Position numbers and translations under genes: made by a program
In this document: positions 1-22,964 of the stretch, piece after piece
How positions within the stretch are numbered: position 1 is the stretch's first letter
How the letters are laid out: the number at the start of each line of letters is the position of its first letter
Source of the DNA: Mytilus trossulus
Taxonomy: Eukaryota > Mollusca > Bivalvia > Mytilida > Mytilidae
NCBI RefSeq assembly: GCF_036588685.1
Contig: NC_086384.1
Location: forward strand, 12,104,195 to 12,168,194
Length of the DNA: 64,000 nt
Reading direction: 5' to 3'
Notes under the pieces: generated by a model
Told to the model about the DNA's origin: nothing
Databases searched by the model: none
What the model saw: the letters and a program-made list of their open reading frames with translations, nothing else

Positions 1-1495
1 CAGTCACGTTCTTGAAGCTTGCTTTCCAAGTATGAAAGGACTCTGCCCGATCGTTAAAGCTTGTTAATCGGGAGAAAAGCAAGTCCTTGCGTAAAAGGAA
101 TCTTGTTATCTCTGATGTAAGGTTGATTTGTTGCTGGTGTGAAACAGGGATCTCTTCTATAAAGTCTTGTTTTGTGCGTAAGACAGGGATCACTTCTTTA
201 ACACCCTGTTTTTGATGTTCAGTAGGGCTCTCATCTGAAAGGCCTAGTTTTTGTATGCCGGTTACTAATCCCAGATCTGGGATAAAGGTAACTTCCGGTG
301 ACTTATTATTGGAAGGCAAGACAGCAGATGTCTGTGACAGCAAGTTGGGTGCCACGGATGGCACGAATGCTGGTGCGTCGTGACTCAGCTCGATCTTGAC
401 AGGAATTTGTTTTTTCCTTTGAGGTTCTGTTACTTCCTTTACAACAGATGATTCAGGAAGTTTATTGACGAAATCTTGCACGCGCTGGAGCGGGTCTTCC
501 GTTTCGTCAGGGAGATCGCTAACTGCTTGGCTGCCGTCGTCTTCCAGGATACGAGCCTCGGCGTCTGCGGCTGCAGCTTCTCTTTTTGCTTCGAGAATGT
601 TCATAGCGGCCTTAAGTTCGGCTTTTTCTCGGACCGCACGTGCGGCTTCCTGTTCCATTTGAGTTTTCATGCGAACGGCCTCCTGTTCTTTTTTAGCTTT
701 GATGTGCTCTTCCTCCTGTTCAATTCGTGCTTTTCTATGTGCGGCCTCTTGTTCCGCTTCGGCTTTTCTATAAGCGGCCTCTTGTTTTGCACGGATAGCT
801 TCTTGTTCCATTTCAGCCTTGATTTCTGTTTGTCTATATAGGGTCTCTTTCTGTAAAACGGCCTCCTGCTTAAGGAGGGCAGCTTCTTGCTCGGCAAAGG
901 CTATCTTTGATCTAGCGGACTCTGCCTTGGCACGCTTTCTCCTAGCTAGGCTCGACATGTCGGAGGCGTGTGAGCTCCCACTGTGCGAGCTTTTCTTGCC
1001 CTTAGATGTCCTCGTTTTTATTGATTTAGCCTTTGTCAAGGTAAGGCGATGTTCGTGCAAAGCTTCAATTGCCAGGTCAACTTTAGACATTCGGATATCC
1101 GTTGATAATTTGCAGGTATCAATGTCTTGAAGGCTGTCTAATGTTTTTGTACTTTTGAGAAATTGCAAGTACTCGTCTGTGAGCCTGCGATAATTAGTAC
1201 AGGCTTGTACAATTTTATCTTGTGCTGACAACAATTGCTGGAGGTCGTTAGGAGCCTTGGTTGTTTCTAATAATCTAGATTCTAGGTTTGACCATAAGGC
1301 CTCTAAGTCGTTATAGAACTTGTCACGTTTTTCTATAAAGGCTCCCTGTCCCCTTTCGGTAAGTTCACGTACTCGCCTAGTCTCGGCGCTTTCACCTAAG
1401 TTTGTTGTTTCAGATGGATTTTCTTCTGGTTCTTCAGTGACATCTCCCTCGGGGGGCTGAACTTCTTCTTGTTGTTCCTTGTGACTGAGATCCAT
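1..1495 (-). CDS. Gag-like polyprotein of a BEL/Pao-type LTR retrotransposon, 5' part, cut by window edge
   Basis: Reading leftwards from an ATG at 1495-1493, one frame stays open for 498 codons to the window edge. Residues 1-50 are acidic and 155-195 are basic and Ser-rich. Residues about 200-320 are a long charged helix built from repeated EQEA-type blocks (for example MEQEAIRAKQEAAYRKAEAE), a predicted coiled coil. The end, about 464-498, contains RKDLLFSRLTSF followed by AESFHTWKASFKN, which resembles the start of the Gag core (DUF1759-like) of BEL/Pao elements, where a 'F-x-G/D-x-x-x-x-Y/F-x-x-W/F-K-x-x-F' pattern recurs. Gag would form the particle that packages element RNA. GC content is higher than in neighbouring DNA, as expected for an element with its own codon use. 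Absence of stops suggests a recent insertion. The family call is from motif memory; the rest of the element lies outside the window. Confidence 0.62.
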   Translation of the reverse strand, partial: MDLSHKEQQEEVQPPEGDVTEEPEENPSETTNLGESAETRRVRELTERGQGAFIEKRDKFYNDLEALWSNLESRLLETTKAPNDLQQLLSAQDKIVQACTNYRRLTDEYLQFLKSTKTLDSLQDIDTCKLSTDIRMSKVDLAIEALHEHRLTLTKAKSIKTRTSKGKKSSHSGSSHASDMSSLARRKRAKAESARSKIAFAEQEAALLKQEAVLQKETLYRQTEIKAEMEQEAIRAKQEAAYRKAEAEQEAAHRKARIEQEEEHIKAKKEQEAVRMKTQMEQEAARAVREKAELKAAMNILEAKREAAAADAEARILEDDGSQAVSDLPDETEDPLQRVQDFVNKLPESSVVKEVTEPQRKKQIPVKIELSHDAPAFVPSVAPNLLSQTSAVLPSNNKSPEVTFIPDLGLVTGIQKLGLSDESPTEHQKQGVKEVIPVLRTKQDFIEEIPVSHQQQINLTSEITRFLLRKDLLFSRLTSFNDRAESFHTWKASFKNVT

Positions 1496-2101
1496 GATGT
1501 AGATCAACTATTTGTAGGCAATGTTAGTTCAACTTTGTTGGTTTGCTGCCTAGGACGCACAATCTGTGTTGCGTAGTGTCAAGGTAACAGCTACGAACGA
1601 TGCTCCGTTGTAATTCCTGTTCAGGAGATGTGTAGACAAGTTGTTGTCAATTTACTATGGTGAGCCGGACTCAACTAGTTTAACCAGGTGACTGCAATCG
1701 CAATCTCGATGAATATATAACGAACACAACTTGTTTGATAAATTGTAATTAATATATTCCACCAGAAAGGTTACAAGTAGTCAGTAGATTGGTAAACTGA
1801 AAGAAATAAAAATACAATATTTTACAATGTGTACGAATTAAATATGAAAGTTAAATACAAGATTATTAATCGTGTCAAAAACGAAAGTAGAATTTACAGT
1901 TCATTTCTCGGAAATAAATAACATACAGTTCGTATGTATTTATAAATCACTTATCTAAAAATATCGGAGTTAAACAGAATAATTTATCACAGTTTATGAA
2001 TGAATCAAACGTACTTGACAGTGGTATGTCTCGATTTCCTCAGAAAGTAGAAAAGTCGTCCATTTTCCATGCGTTGAAATATTGATGCGGACGGTGTCAC
2101 A
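1496..2101 (-). mobile_element. Probable leader and 5' LTR of the Gag-bearing retrotransposon
   Basis: On the minus strand this stretch lies directly upstream of the Gag ATG. It has no ORF of its own. It begins on the minus strand with TGTGACACCG near 2101, a TG-type LTR start. I could not fix the LTR end or primer-binding site, and the second LTR is outside the window, so the limits are a guess. Confidence 0.28.
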
Positions 2102-2218
2102 TAAATTAAAGGTGGTCGATAAATGCGGTGATTTAAGAAAACGGTCCAGTTCAATTTGTTCCGGATAAAAATGAAAACATGTAATAAACATTAAATGTGG
2201 AACAGAATAAACTCCTTA

Positions 2219-2757
2219 GGGGTCAATTGACCATTTCGGAAATGTTGACTTATTTGTAAATCTTACTTAGTTTGCTGAACATTATTGCTGTTTACTGTAA
2301 CAGTTTATTTCTATCTATAGTAATATTCAAGATAATAACCAAAAACAGTAAAATTTCCTTAAAATTACCAATTCTGGGGCAGAAACCCAACAGCTGGTTG
2401 TCCGATTCATCTGAAAATTTCAGGGCAGATATATCTTGACCTGATAAACAAGTTTACCCCCATGTCAGATTTGCTCTAAATGCTTTTGTTTTTTAGTTGT
2501 AAGCCAAAAACTGCATTTTACCCCTATGTTCTATTTTTAGTCATGGCGGCTATCATGGTTGGTTGGCCTGGTCACCGAACACATTTTTAAAACTAGATAC
2601 CCCAATGATGATTGTGGCCTAGTTTGGTTTAATTTGACCCAGTAGTTTCAGAGAAGAAGATTTTTGTAAAAGTTAACGACGACGGACGACGACGCCGGAC
2701 GCCAAGTGATGGGAAAAGCTCACTTGGCCCTTCGGGCCAGGTGAGCTAAAAAACTAA
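2219..2757. repeat. Dispersed bivalve repeat ending in a GC-rich hairpin
   Basis: Non-coding block ending in a strong hairpin at 2717-2747 (arms around AGCTCAC and GTGAGCT, loop near CTTCGGG), preceded by a GACGACG-rich stretch at about 2680-2705. I recognise this tail as a very common dispersed repeat in bivalve genomes. No coding potential seen. Confidence 0.5.
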
Positions 2758-3730
2758 GCAACACTACTCTCACCAAAACTGGCTGTGATCACAGAGGGGG
2801 TAATCAGATCATATTCCAAATTGGGCAACCGTGGTGTTGCTCATGATATTGCAATTCTTGGTAATAAAACTTATTCGGTAGGTTATATCTAGGAGGAAAA
2901 GGAAACGGGATTGTAGTTACGACAATTGGAACGTATCCGTCATCATCTGTGAAACGGATATTCCATTTAACGGTCAACTTGTGATGATGTCAGCGATATC
3001 TACAAAGGGTGAATTTCAACTTCGACAATTAGATTTTTTTGGTACTAGTATAAGCATCAACCCTCTATCAAGGAAATCACGATAGGAAATACAAGCCTGA
3101 GATATTATATCAACTGGGTGATATGAACTCCGTATGCAGACGCTGCTGGAATATGTTGCTACATATTAAAATGGAAAGTGCCCAATAGGCAAACTGAAAT
3201 CATCTTTTTTGTCTCAAAGTTTTGTTTTCAAACGACTTTAATTGTCAATTTCTAAATGTAAGTCAAGATAAATGTACAATCAAAGGTATATAATCGAGTT
3301 ATTCAACATTTTCGTACCTCTCAATGATATAGGCTTAAAGATGATTATCTTAATATTTCGGGAGTCAAGATTAGGGACAATTAACATGTGTTAAAAAAAT
3401 AAAATGTTTTAAGTTTTAACTTAAAACAATTCTAAAAAAATCAATTCGAATCAATATCTTTTATTTTTAGATACATGTACATGTATCTCATTTACCGAAC
3501 TTTTTCATCAGCTGTAATAAAAAAATATTGGTTATCTAAAATAATCTAGAAGTCAAGATTGAGGACAATTTTCATTAACTGGTTAATAAATAGATCAATA
3601 CGCCTTCAGTCCATTAGTCAGGAACTGGTAACCATAACACACGATACTACAAATAAAAAGTAATGCTGTTAAATACTCACTTCACTAAGATGATAATCGC
3701 ATCTGACCTTTTAAGTTGGCCATCTTCATC

Positions 3731-14904
<11,174 letters not shown>

Positions 14905-15029
14905 TGTATTTAATAACTTTCCGTTCTAACGATTTTCTAAATCAGCATAATTAAAATTGATTTACACGTTTTCCATGTTTATAATGTTTGAAGTGATGTT
15001 TTATTTGTCGTGTTATCTTTATTATACCG

Positions 15030-15300
15030 GATATGTCCTATTGCCGATTTAGACATATTGGGACTGAATGTTGATCCGCTTTGTACTTATCTATCCCAAA
15101 TTCATGTATTTGGTTTTGATGTTATATCTGTTATTCTCATCGGATTATGTTTAATGCTTAGTCCGTTTCTGTGTGTGTTACATTTAAATTTAATGTTGTC
15201 TCTTATGTTTAATTTCCCTCGGTTTTTGTTTGTTTCCCCGATTTTGTTTTTTGTCCATTGATTTATGAGTATTGAACAGAGGTATAGTACTGTTGCCTTT
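15030..15300 (+). repeat. Dispersed repeat family E
   Basis: Contains CTCATCGGATTATGTTTAAT and ends TTGAACAGAGGTATAGTACT followed by GTTGCC. Related copies are at 43500-43680 and 59100-59640. An 83-residue ORF inside is not conserved between copies, so I treat it as non-coding. Confidence 0.6.
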
Positions 15301-15427
15301 TTTTTTTATAGGTGATACATACAAAGTAAGAAACACTTACACTATCTCCACACATAGTCTTACTCTTTATAGAGTTAATGTTCTTATATTTATGAGATTT
15401 AGACACCGGTAAATTATGTTGATTTAT

Positions 15428-15610
15428 AAAAAATAAGATGTGGTATGATTGCCAATGAGACAACTGTCTACAAGAGACCAAATGACACAGACATTAACAA
15501 CTATAGATCACCATACGACCTTCAACGAGCAAAGTCCATACCGTGTAGTCAGCCATAAAAGGCCCCGATAAGACAATGCAAAATAATTCAAACGAGAAAA
15601 CTAACGGTTT
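15428..15610 (-). repeat. Family B copy, reverse orientation
   Basis: Begins GATGTGGTATGATTGCCAAT and continues through a CACCATACGACCTTC segment to AACGAGAAAACTAACGG, the reverse complement of the 4180-4430 copy. Confidence 0.65.
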
Positions 15611-15853
15611 CTTACTTGTATATACCAGCATTTGTATCATCAGTCCTTACCTCATCTAACAAAGAGAAACACATGGCTCTATGCAAGTTATTGAATAAGG
15701 AATACGAAAACAAATTGATTTAGAATCAATCTTGGTCGCAGTTCAAAATGTATAAATTTGAATCATAAAGGTTTATGTTAGACTTATAATACAGTGTAAT
15801 TGCTTTTTTATGGGAACGGCTCAAAATATTTTAGAGCAGCTCCGTGATTTTAA

Positions 15854-16140
15854 AATTGAGAATGGAAATGGGGAATGTATCAAAGAGACAACAACCCAAC
15901 CATAGAAAAAATAACAGCAGAAGGTCACCAACAGGTCTTCAATGTAACGAGAAATTCCGGCACCCGGAGGCGTCCTTCAGCTGGCCCCTAAACAAATATA
16001 TACTAGTTCAGTGATAATGAACGCCATACTAATTTCCAAATTGTACACAAGAAACTAAAAGTAAAATAATACAAGACTAACAAAGACCAGAGGCCCTGAC
16101 TTGGGACAGGCGCAAAAATGCGGCGGGGTTAAACATGTTG
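15854..16140 (+). repeat. Dispersed repeat family A, partial copy
   Basis: Starts TTGAGAATGGAAATGGGG and includes GGTCACCAACAGGTCTTCAA, CCGGAGGCGTCCTTCAGC and GGGACAGGCGCAAAAATGCG. Further copies in this window are at 18113, 20833, 27245, 34866, 38700, 45748 and 60246. Confidence 0.75.
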
Positions 16141-16334
16141 CTTTTATTAGCCTTTTTTGGCATAATATGCTATTTGTATGTTTTTGGTTGGTCTCGTTAA
16201 AAAAGGTTATCTGGGAATATTCAGTTTCTTTATGATAAATATTCAGCAACTGGAAAAATAAGCAAAACATCACTTGTTCTGATTTTGAAATATACCTGAA
16301 AATGTATTGCGTTGTTTCTTAAAAATTTTTTGTG

Positions 16335-16425
16335 TAAAAAACTCATCATAGATACCAGGTCGAAATTTAGTATATACGCCAGACGGGCGTTTCACCTACA
16401 AAAGGCTCATCAATAGATATCTAAT
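16335..16425 (-). repeat. Family C fragment
   Basis: Contains ATACGCCAGACGGGCGTTTC, the signature of a short repeat copied at 21890, 25125, 26142, 35390 and 47965, whose core is GACGAAACGCGCGTCTGGCG or its complement. Confidence 0.6.
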
Positions 16426-16771
16426 GACAGCTTTTTCAAGCATAAACATACGTTGAACTAACATCAATGAGACATTATACACTATTTATCATGAATGTTA
16501 AATTAAAATAGCTGTGTACTGTGACAGCAGAATATATGGTATTTTTTGGCGTTGCAACAGGTAATTCTTAATAAATTCATATATATTATTTCTATATTGA
16601 TATATCATACATATAGAAGTGAAGCATCTCTTTTTTAATTATGCATATGATAAGTACGTATGTCTATTGAATTAATTAAGTTTGTTCATTTATACATTAA
16701 AAAAAACCACAAATTTGTATACAGTAATTTGTTCATATAAAAATAAGAAGATGTGGTGTGATAGTTCCATA

Positions 16772-16930
16772 GTTTCGTATGTCCAATCAGAAACAATGTA
16801 AGGTTTCGTATGTCCAATCGGAAACAATGTAACGTTTCGTATGTCCAATCAGAAACACTGGAAGGTTTCGTATGTACAATCAGAAACAATGAAAAGTTGT
16901 GTATGTCCAATCAAAAACAATGTAAGGTTT
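16772..16930 (+). repeat. 31-bp tandem repeat, five copies
   Basis: Unit reads GTTTCGTATGTCCAATCAG plus AAACAATGTAAG. Five copies with a few substitutions, followed by a sixth broken start at 16927. Confidence 0.88.
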
Positions 16931-16945
16931 CGTCATAAAATATAC

Positions 16946-17003
16946 ACCTCTCTCCTCCTTCTCCCCCTCCTTCTCCACCTCCTTCACCACCGTTCATTCC
17001 GCC
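16946..17003 (-). other. Purine-rich minus-strand stretch, possible Gly/Glu-rich exon or microsatellite
   Basis: On the minus strand a TTTTTTTCAG acceptor-like site precedes a run that would read GGMNGGEGGGEGGGEGGE. A GAAGGAGGTGGA-type simple repeat gives the same pattern by chance. I cannot link it to another exon, so a simple repeat is more likely. Confidence 0.2.
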
Positions 17004-17004
17004 T

Positions 17005-18112
17005 GAAAAAAAGCATAGTTTTGTGAGAAGTGAGGATTTCAATTCTGAATCATAGTAGATGAGTGATTGATCTGACGACTTTCGTAGTGGGTAAAGGTGA
17101 AATACCACCTTTGATTTTTCCCTATAAGTCTTTGTTAAATTGGCACTTTTTAAAAAAATGTACAATATGTACCTTTATTTCAACAAAAGAAATACATGTA
17201 TAAAGTTTAATCCTTTCCAGTGTTACAGTGAAAATTTCCCACTACATTTCATTTACATTGCATATAAGAAAGTAACCATCACCGGAAGTAAACAACCCAA
17301 TTTTTACACTGTTATTTACTGGTTACCTGCTTTGGTAACTATGTGACTTTAACGTTCAAAAATGTTTGTTAAGACCAACAAATAAAAAAGAATGATGCTT
17401 TCAGACACCCAACATACATGTTTATGACTCAGAAAAAATTGAAGTGCAGGATTAATTTTCTACAACTATCAAATTCTAGGGAATATTTTTTTAGGCCTAC
17501 TTTCGTATACAACTGGATGTGACGTACCATGATTTGGTGGTATTACACCTAAAGAGTTAAGATATCATTAATATTGTTAGTAATTTATTAAATTAGCATC
17601 ACGAAAAGATAGTTTCAATTATTTTTTAATTTGATTTACGTCAGAGGTGATACAAAAAGTAGTTACTCTAATTCATTCAAAAGATGTTTTGAAGTGATAA
17701 CTGAACAAGCCTTGATTTGTTATTAACATGATCATGATTGTTGGTAGACATCTTTGTCAGAAAAGGTCGACATCCTTGTTGGAACCAATAATGCGTCATC
17801 AGCTCGTTTCGACATAAGTATAAGGTATATTTCATGCAAAAGTTTATGAAATGCAAAGTTGAATCATTACTCTTAACTTTGCGTTCAGATGTAGATATAA
17901 GATATAGGGTCAATTGATTATCGATCATTATACTTATTCATTTCATCTTTTATAATACAAACATAAGAATACCTCAGGTTCAGTAAGGTTGCCTTATATT
18001 TTCACCTAACAAATGTCAGTGGGTATCCGCTTACAACTAAACTTGACAACACACGATATGATTTCAATTGTCTTACAGTTAGTGCTCTTTTAATGCTCAT
18101 TTAATGTACATA
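17005..18112. other. Unannotated AT-rich intergenic stretch
   Basis: ORFs here are short, lack splice partners, and show no family motif. I see no gene or clear repeat structure. Confidence 0.5.
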
Positions 18113-18795
18113 AAATGAGAATGGAAATGGGGAATGCGTTGACATGGTTAAAGAGACAACAACATGACCTTTATATAGACCAGTAAACAGGCGAAGGCCA
18201 CCAATTGATTTTCAGCACAGTAAATCTCGCATCCGTAAAGCTTCTTCAGCTTGCAATTAAACTAAAATATGTACTAGTTCATTGATAATGGACGTCATAC
18301 TAAACACCAAAACATATAAATGAACTAAACTTCAAAATCATAAAAGACGCACAAAGGCCAGAGACTTCTGACTTGGGACAGGCGCAAACATGCTGCAGAA
18401 TTAAACATGTTTAGTGAGATCTCAACTTTCCTCTAGAGCTTTAGCCAATGTAGAATAACCACACCAATACCCACATTAAAACTCAGGTTAAAAAAAGTCC
18501 GATGTCGTCATAGGTAACAAAACAAACTAAGCAAAATGATAATGATAAATAAATTAAAGGTCCACTAGCAGTTACTTACATGCCAGCTCCAGATTTATAT
18601 AAACTGTTTGTCTTCATCATATGAAAATCAAGCACAATACCTTCCGCTAGGAGTTAAGTATCATACCATCATAACATATTTGAGAGAACATAACCCGTCG
18701 GCAAACATCTGGGTTTAGAATAATGAGTTTATTTCCGATGCATATACTCAATGAGTGAATCAATATTAAAATCAAAATATACCATCTTAAATTAC
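18113..18795 (+). repeat. Family A, long copy
   Basis: Begins ATGAGAATGGAAATGGGG and runs past the usual 300 bp to include AAGTCCGATGTCGTCATAGG and GAGTTTATTTCCGATGC, ending near CATCTTAAATT. The copy at 20833-21483 is collinear over the whole length, which sets the full family A unit at about 650-680 bp. Confidence 0.65.
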
Positions 18796-18799
18796 CTGA

Positions 18800-20830
18800 C
18801 AACAGTGTCGTAACTATACCACTTCTTAAACATGTTAAAGGTTTGGTTCGGTTTTAAGGTAAGTGTCGACAGCTTTGTGCTTTGTTAATTATATTACCAT
18901 ATCAGATTGGACGTGTTGTCTGCATGTTTATTTGTATTTACGAAAGGTGTTTTTTGTACCGATGATAACATTAAGTAAATATTTCGACTAGTTTGTGATA
19001 ACGAAAACCCAAGATGTAATAATTGTTCAGTATTACAAAGATTGTTTAGGTAAAATGCAATACGTGTTTACATAATATACACGAAAGAATCGAATAAGTT
19101 GAGATATATAAACACCATAAGACGGTGACAAGAGAACATTATCATATAAAAAGGGATGATTAACAATACATTAATTCATACATACATTCCGTGTGTACCA
19201 ATTTGTGGAATTTGTGATTTTGGAAAAGAGAGGACGAGGATACAAAATATGAAATCTACAAACACTGAATAATAAGAAGGGGGATGAAAGAATATTTTTT
19301 TTGTTTTGTTTTGATGCTTCCAAAAATATTACATATGTTGCTATTATTTATGCTGGTTGTAAACATACTTGAAAAACATTACCTGTAGATATTCATATAC
19401 ATGTAAATTTAATCATCCCAGTAACAAAAAGTAAATTCAGATATTACTATCTATGTTTATAAGGAAAATATAACTAGTATTTCATTTCAAAGCATTTGAA
19501 TGGTGTCTTGTGTGGAAAAAATTGAACATTGCAGCTCTGATAATATACATACTGAATTCGTGAATTCATCTGCAAAATATGAATTTTGAAACACACAGAT
19601 TTTGTTTTCTGCATTTTACTAGTATGTAAAACTAAACTGATCTGTCCAAGTTTCCATCCTAAAAGTAACAAAATCAGAAAAAAAATCTATATTGTCGCCT
19701 TTACGTTAATAGAAAAAAAACCTAGATTTTCTCTATATTTGACATAACACCTACCCGAAAGGGCGATAGAGCAGAATGTTACCACGAGAAAACATTCTCA
19801 ATCGCTCAGCCATGTGATTGAGACAATTAACACCCCGTATTAGCCAATAAATATATCCCATTTTAACGTGAAGTATAATAATTTCTTATATACCTAGTGC
19901 ATAGAAAAACAGCGTACTGTAATGTTTTACTTACCCTCAGGAAAATAAAAATAATAAGGAGGTGCATCTTGACACAATATAAATCGAAACAAGAACACCA
20001 ATGAAATAATTAAAAATGAAGTAATGTATTCCTTCATTGTCGGAGGTGTGAAATAAGACGGGGTGACACTTTCTTACCTATTTTATTAAACATTAAGCCC
20101 TTTCAAATCACGCTTCTGGTGTCTAACATTTCCATGTAAGGACCATCAATTAATAAAAAAGTTACAAAACGGAAAATAAAAATGAAATTAAACTTGTGTT
20201 CTTGGTGTAAAATTTAATTGATCTGGTAATGTTATTTTAAAGATTTTTTGTCAGTCATTTCCGATTTTCTTGACATTTTAGATAAACATGACTTATGTTG
20301 ATCTTGTTTCTTTATCAAGGAGAGAAAGGTCATTCTATCTACCTTTTATATTACAAACATAATAATGTTAAAAAAAACCAGGTCATTGATTTTTCATGTT
20401 ATTTTAGAAGTAACGACATTTTACACGTTCAAACAATATATAATATACATGGGTTTGAAAGTTGCAATCAAATTTGAACCAATGATTAGATTTTAAGTAT
20501 ATATTCTGTGTTTAGGGAATATTTAACGTCCTGTTTGATCCTTTAACATGTTCAAGTAATGTCATTATCCAATAAAATAATAATGTAAATAGTCATATTT
20601 TGAAATGAAGAAAAATTGCAATTGGACGTAAAACAAACAACAATCAATAACTTAATCGAATGTATAAAAAGAAAAGATTTTCTTTTGATATTAATTTTCA
20701 AACAATACAGCATCGTCCTTGATTGTTTTGTCTTATTCATACTATTCTTTTTTTCAGTTTAGACATTTATTTGGTATATTTTAAGACGATTGTTAGAATA
20801 GGATTCTGAACAGAATTTAACATGTTGAAT
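18800..20830. other. Unannotated AT-rich intergenic stretch
   Basis: I find no convincing exon, tandem repeat or terminal repeat pair here. Only small ORFs of chance length are present. Confidence 0.5.
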
Positions 20831-20832
20831 AG

Positions 20833-21483
20833 ATTAGAGAATTGAAACGAGGAACGTGTCAAAGACAGAACAGCTCTATAGAAGAGCAGAACATAGCACA
20901 AGGCCACCAATAACGCAGCGACAAAATGTAGGATCTAGAAGTGGGATCACGCTGTCCCCTAAATAAATAATATATACTAGTTCAGAAAAATGGACGCCGA
21001 AACATATAAACAACCAGGTTTAAAAAACAATTACTGACACAAAATAAGAAAACTCAAGACTACTAAAGGCTTGAGGTTCCTGACTTGGACCAGGAGCTAA
21101 AATGCAGTGTGGGTTAAACAGTGATGTATTTGTGAGACCTTAACCTTCTCCCGATACCTTAAGGCAATGTGGAATAAACAGATACAGAGCAAGCACACAG
21201 AAAATTCCGTTTAAAAATGATCAACACCAATTGGCAATGGACTTCGAGCAATGAACATGTCAGTTCAAGCTATTAATTAAACGTATTGAAATATTATGTG
21301 TTTATCATTAAAAAAATCCCCAACAATATCTCCCGTTAGGAGTGGAGTAGCATATTTTCATATTATATAAAAGAAGAACGTAATCTGTATCGTACCATTG
21401 ACTGGTTTTATAGTTAATAAGTTTATTTCAAATGCGAAGACGCTATGAGTGAAGCGATATCAATTAAAAATATCCCATCTTGA
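20833..21483 (+). repeat. Family A, long diverged copy
   Basis: Starts near GAGAATTGAAACGAGGAACG and ends near ATATCCCATCTTGAA. Landmarks TGACTTGGACCAGGAGC and CTCCCGTTAGGAG match the 18113 copy in order, with many substitutions. Confidence 0.6.
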
Positions 21484-21889
21484 ATATAATTGATGAAATT
21501 ATCCTTACTCTTTATCACTTGCCAATAATTTTTTTTGTTAGCCCTTGAGGTAAATAACGAAATTTTGTGGTAAATCTGTGTAAAATATTTCCATAAAACA
21601 AGGAATGTGAAATACCTGAATATATAAGCTGTCTAGACGTTGATTTATTTTTATAAATGATGTCCATGTACCGATAAATGTGAGATGCTTTTACTACTTC
21701 CTTTATTCTGTTAAAAAAAATACCTTGCTTCCATGCTAAGCGCACGACATTAAAAGTAAGAACAAATACTGGTCGAATCAGAGACAAATGTGCTCGTGTA
21801 AAGTGACCTGGCTTCATACAAACTGTTTACCTTGAAATCAACACGTTAAAAACTCCGGCTTATAATGTAGATCTAGTGCAAATCAGGAT

Positions 21890-21995
21890 TTATATTCAAA
21901 CCATATTGATATGGACGTCACTGACGAGTTTTATGTAGACGAAACGCGCGTCTGGCGTACTAAATTATAATCCTGGTACCTTTGAGAACTATATT
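21890..21995 (+). repeat. Family C copy
   Basis: Contains GACGTCACTGACGAG and GACGAAACGCGCGTCTGGCG then ATCCTGGTACC, the best-preserved core of this family in the window. Confidence 0.65.
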
Positions 21996-22964
21996 ATTTC
22001 GCTCTCGTCCTGAATACGCATTTAATTTGCCACTGGATGTAATACACCTATCAATCCATACCTTCAATTATGCTTAAATCGACGAGATTATTATTGAAGA
22101 TCAAAATAATAAGTGACCAAAAAGCCATAAAACATGTATCACCTGTTAACAATAAAAAAAAAAATTGCAATTCATCAGTCCCAAAATAACCCATGTTATA
22201 TAATATACAAATGTATGGTGCGATGATTGTAAAAAATGATGTAAGAGATAACCTATGGTCATGTCTGTCTTGTCTGTTTAATTTTACATCGACATCAACA
22301 ATCTTGCTCAATTTAATGATGATCTTGCTATCAGAAAAGTATGTAATAATTTAAGTCTGACAGAACCCAACTTTTTGTTCTTCAAACGATCTGACCTTCT
22401 AGTTTACGGTTACGGGTGTCGAATCTATAGAACTAGAATACGCTTACTTGTCAGATACAAATGTTATCATTCCCTTTGATGAATTTCTCAATATAGATAA
22501 GGCTCGATTTGGAAAAACGCATCAGATATTGCGACATTTCTATTCAATATTTCTTCTTTGTTTTCGATACTATTTACATAAATTTTACAATATTCATTTG
22601 AACATTTACAACCTAATTATATATACATACTGAGGTTCTTTTTCACGGAATTGTATAGTTTAGGAAAAGACCAAACAAAAACAGTGGTTTTTCAAATGTT
22701 CTTTTATATAGATAAGATATACACCGATGTTCTTGCAGTAAATACAAAGTTCATATATTAAAGTGGCAAACAATAAAATGGCAAAGATCAAAATCGATTA
22801 TGTCCTTTAAGAATGAGGTAACTGACAAGTGTTCATATGTAATGTTTCTATATTTTCAAAAGAATGATAGGATGCTAAAATTTCCACAAAATATCTCTCT
22901 TGGAAAAAATGTATTATTGTTAAATCTGTTTTGCGAGGTCATAAAAAACGTCAATATTACGTTA

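Noticed and set aside
476..1130. Plus-strand ORFs of 103-121 residues at the left edge
   Set aside because: They lie antisense to the long Gag frame, and their composition follows from its codon bias.
15010..15261. 83-residue plus-strand ORF rich in Leu and Phe
   Set aside because: Lies in family E, and related copies at 43.5 and 59.2 kb do not keep the frame.
22051..22311. 86-residue minus-strand ORF with two hydrophobic segments
   Set aside because: No recognised motif and no splice partner in phase with the neighbouring tetraspan exons.
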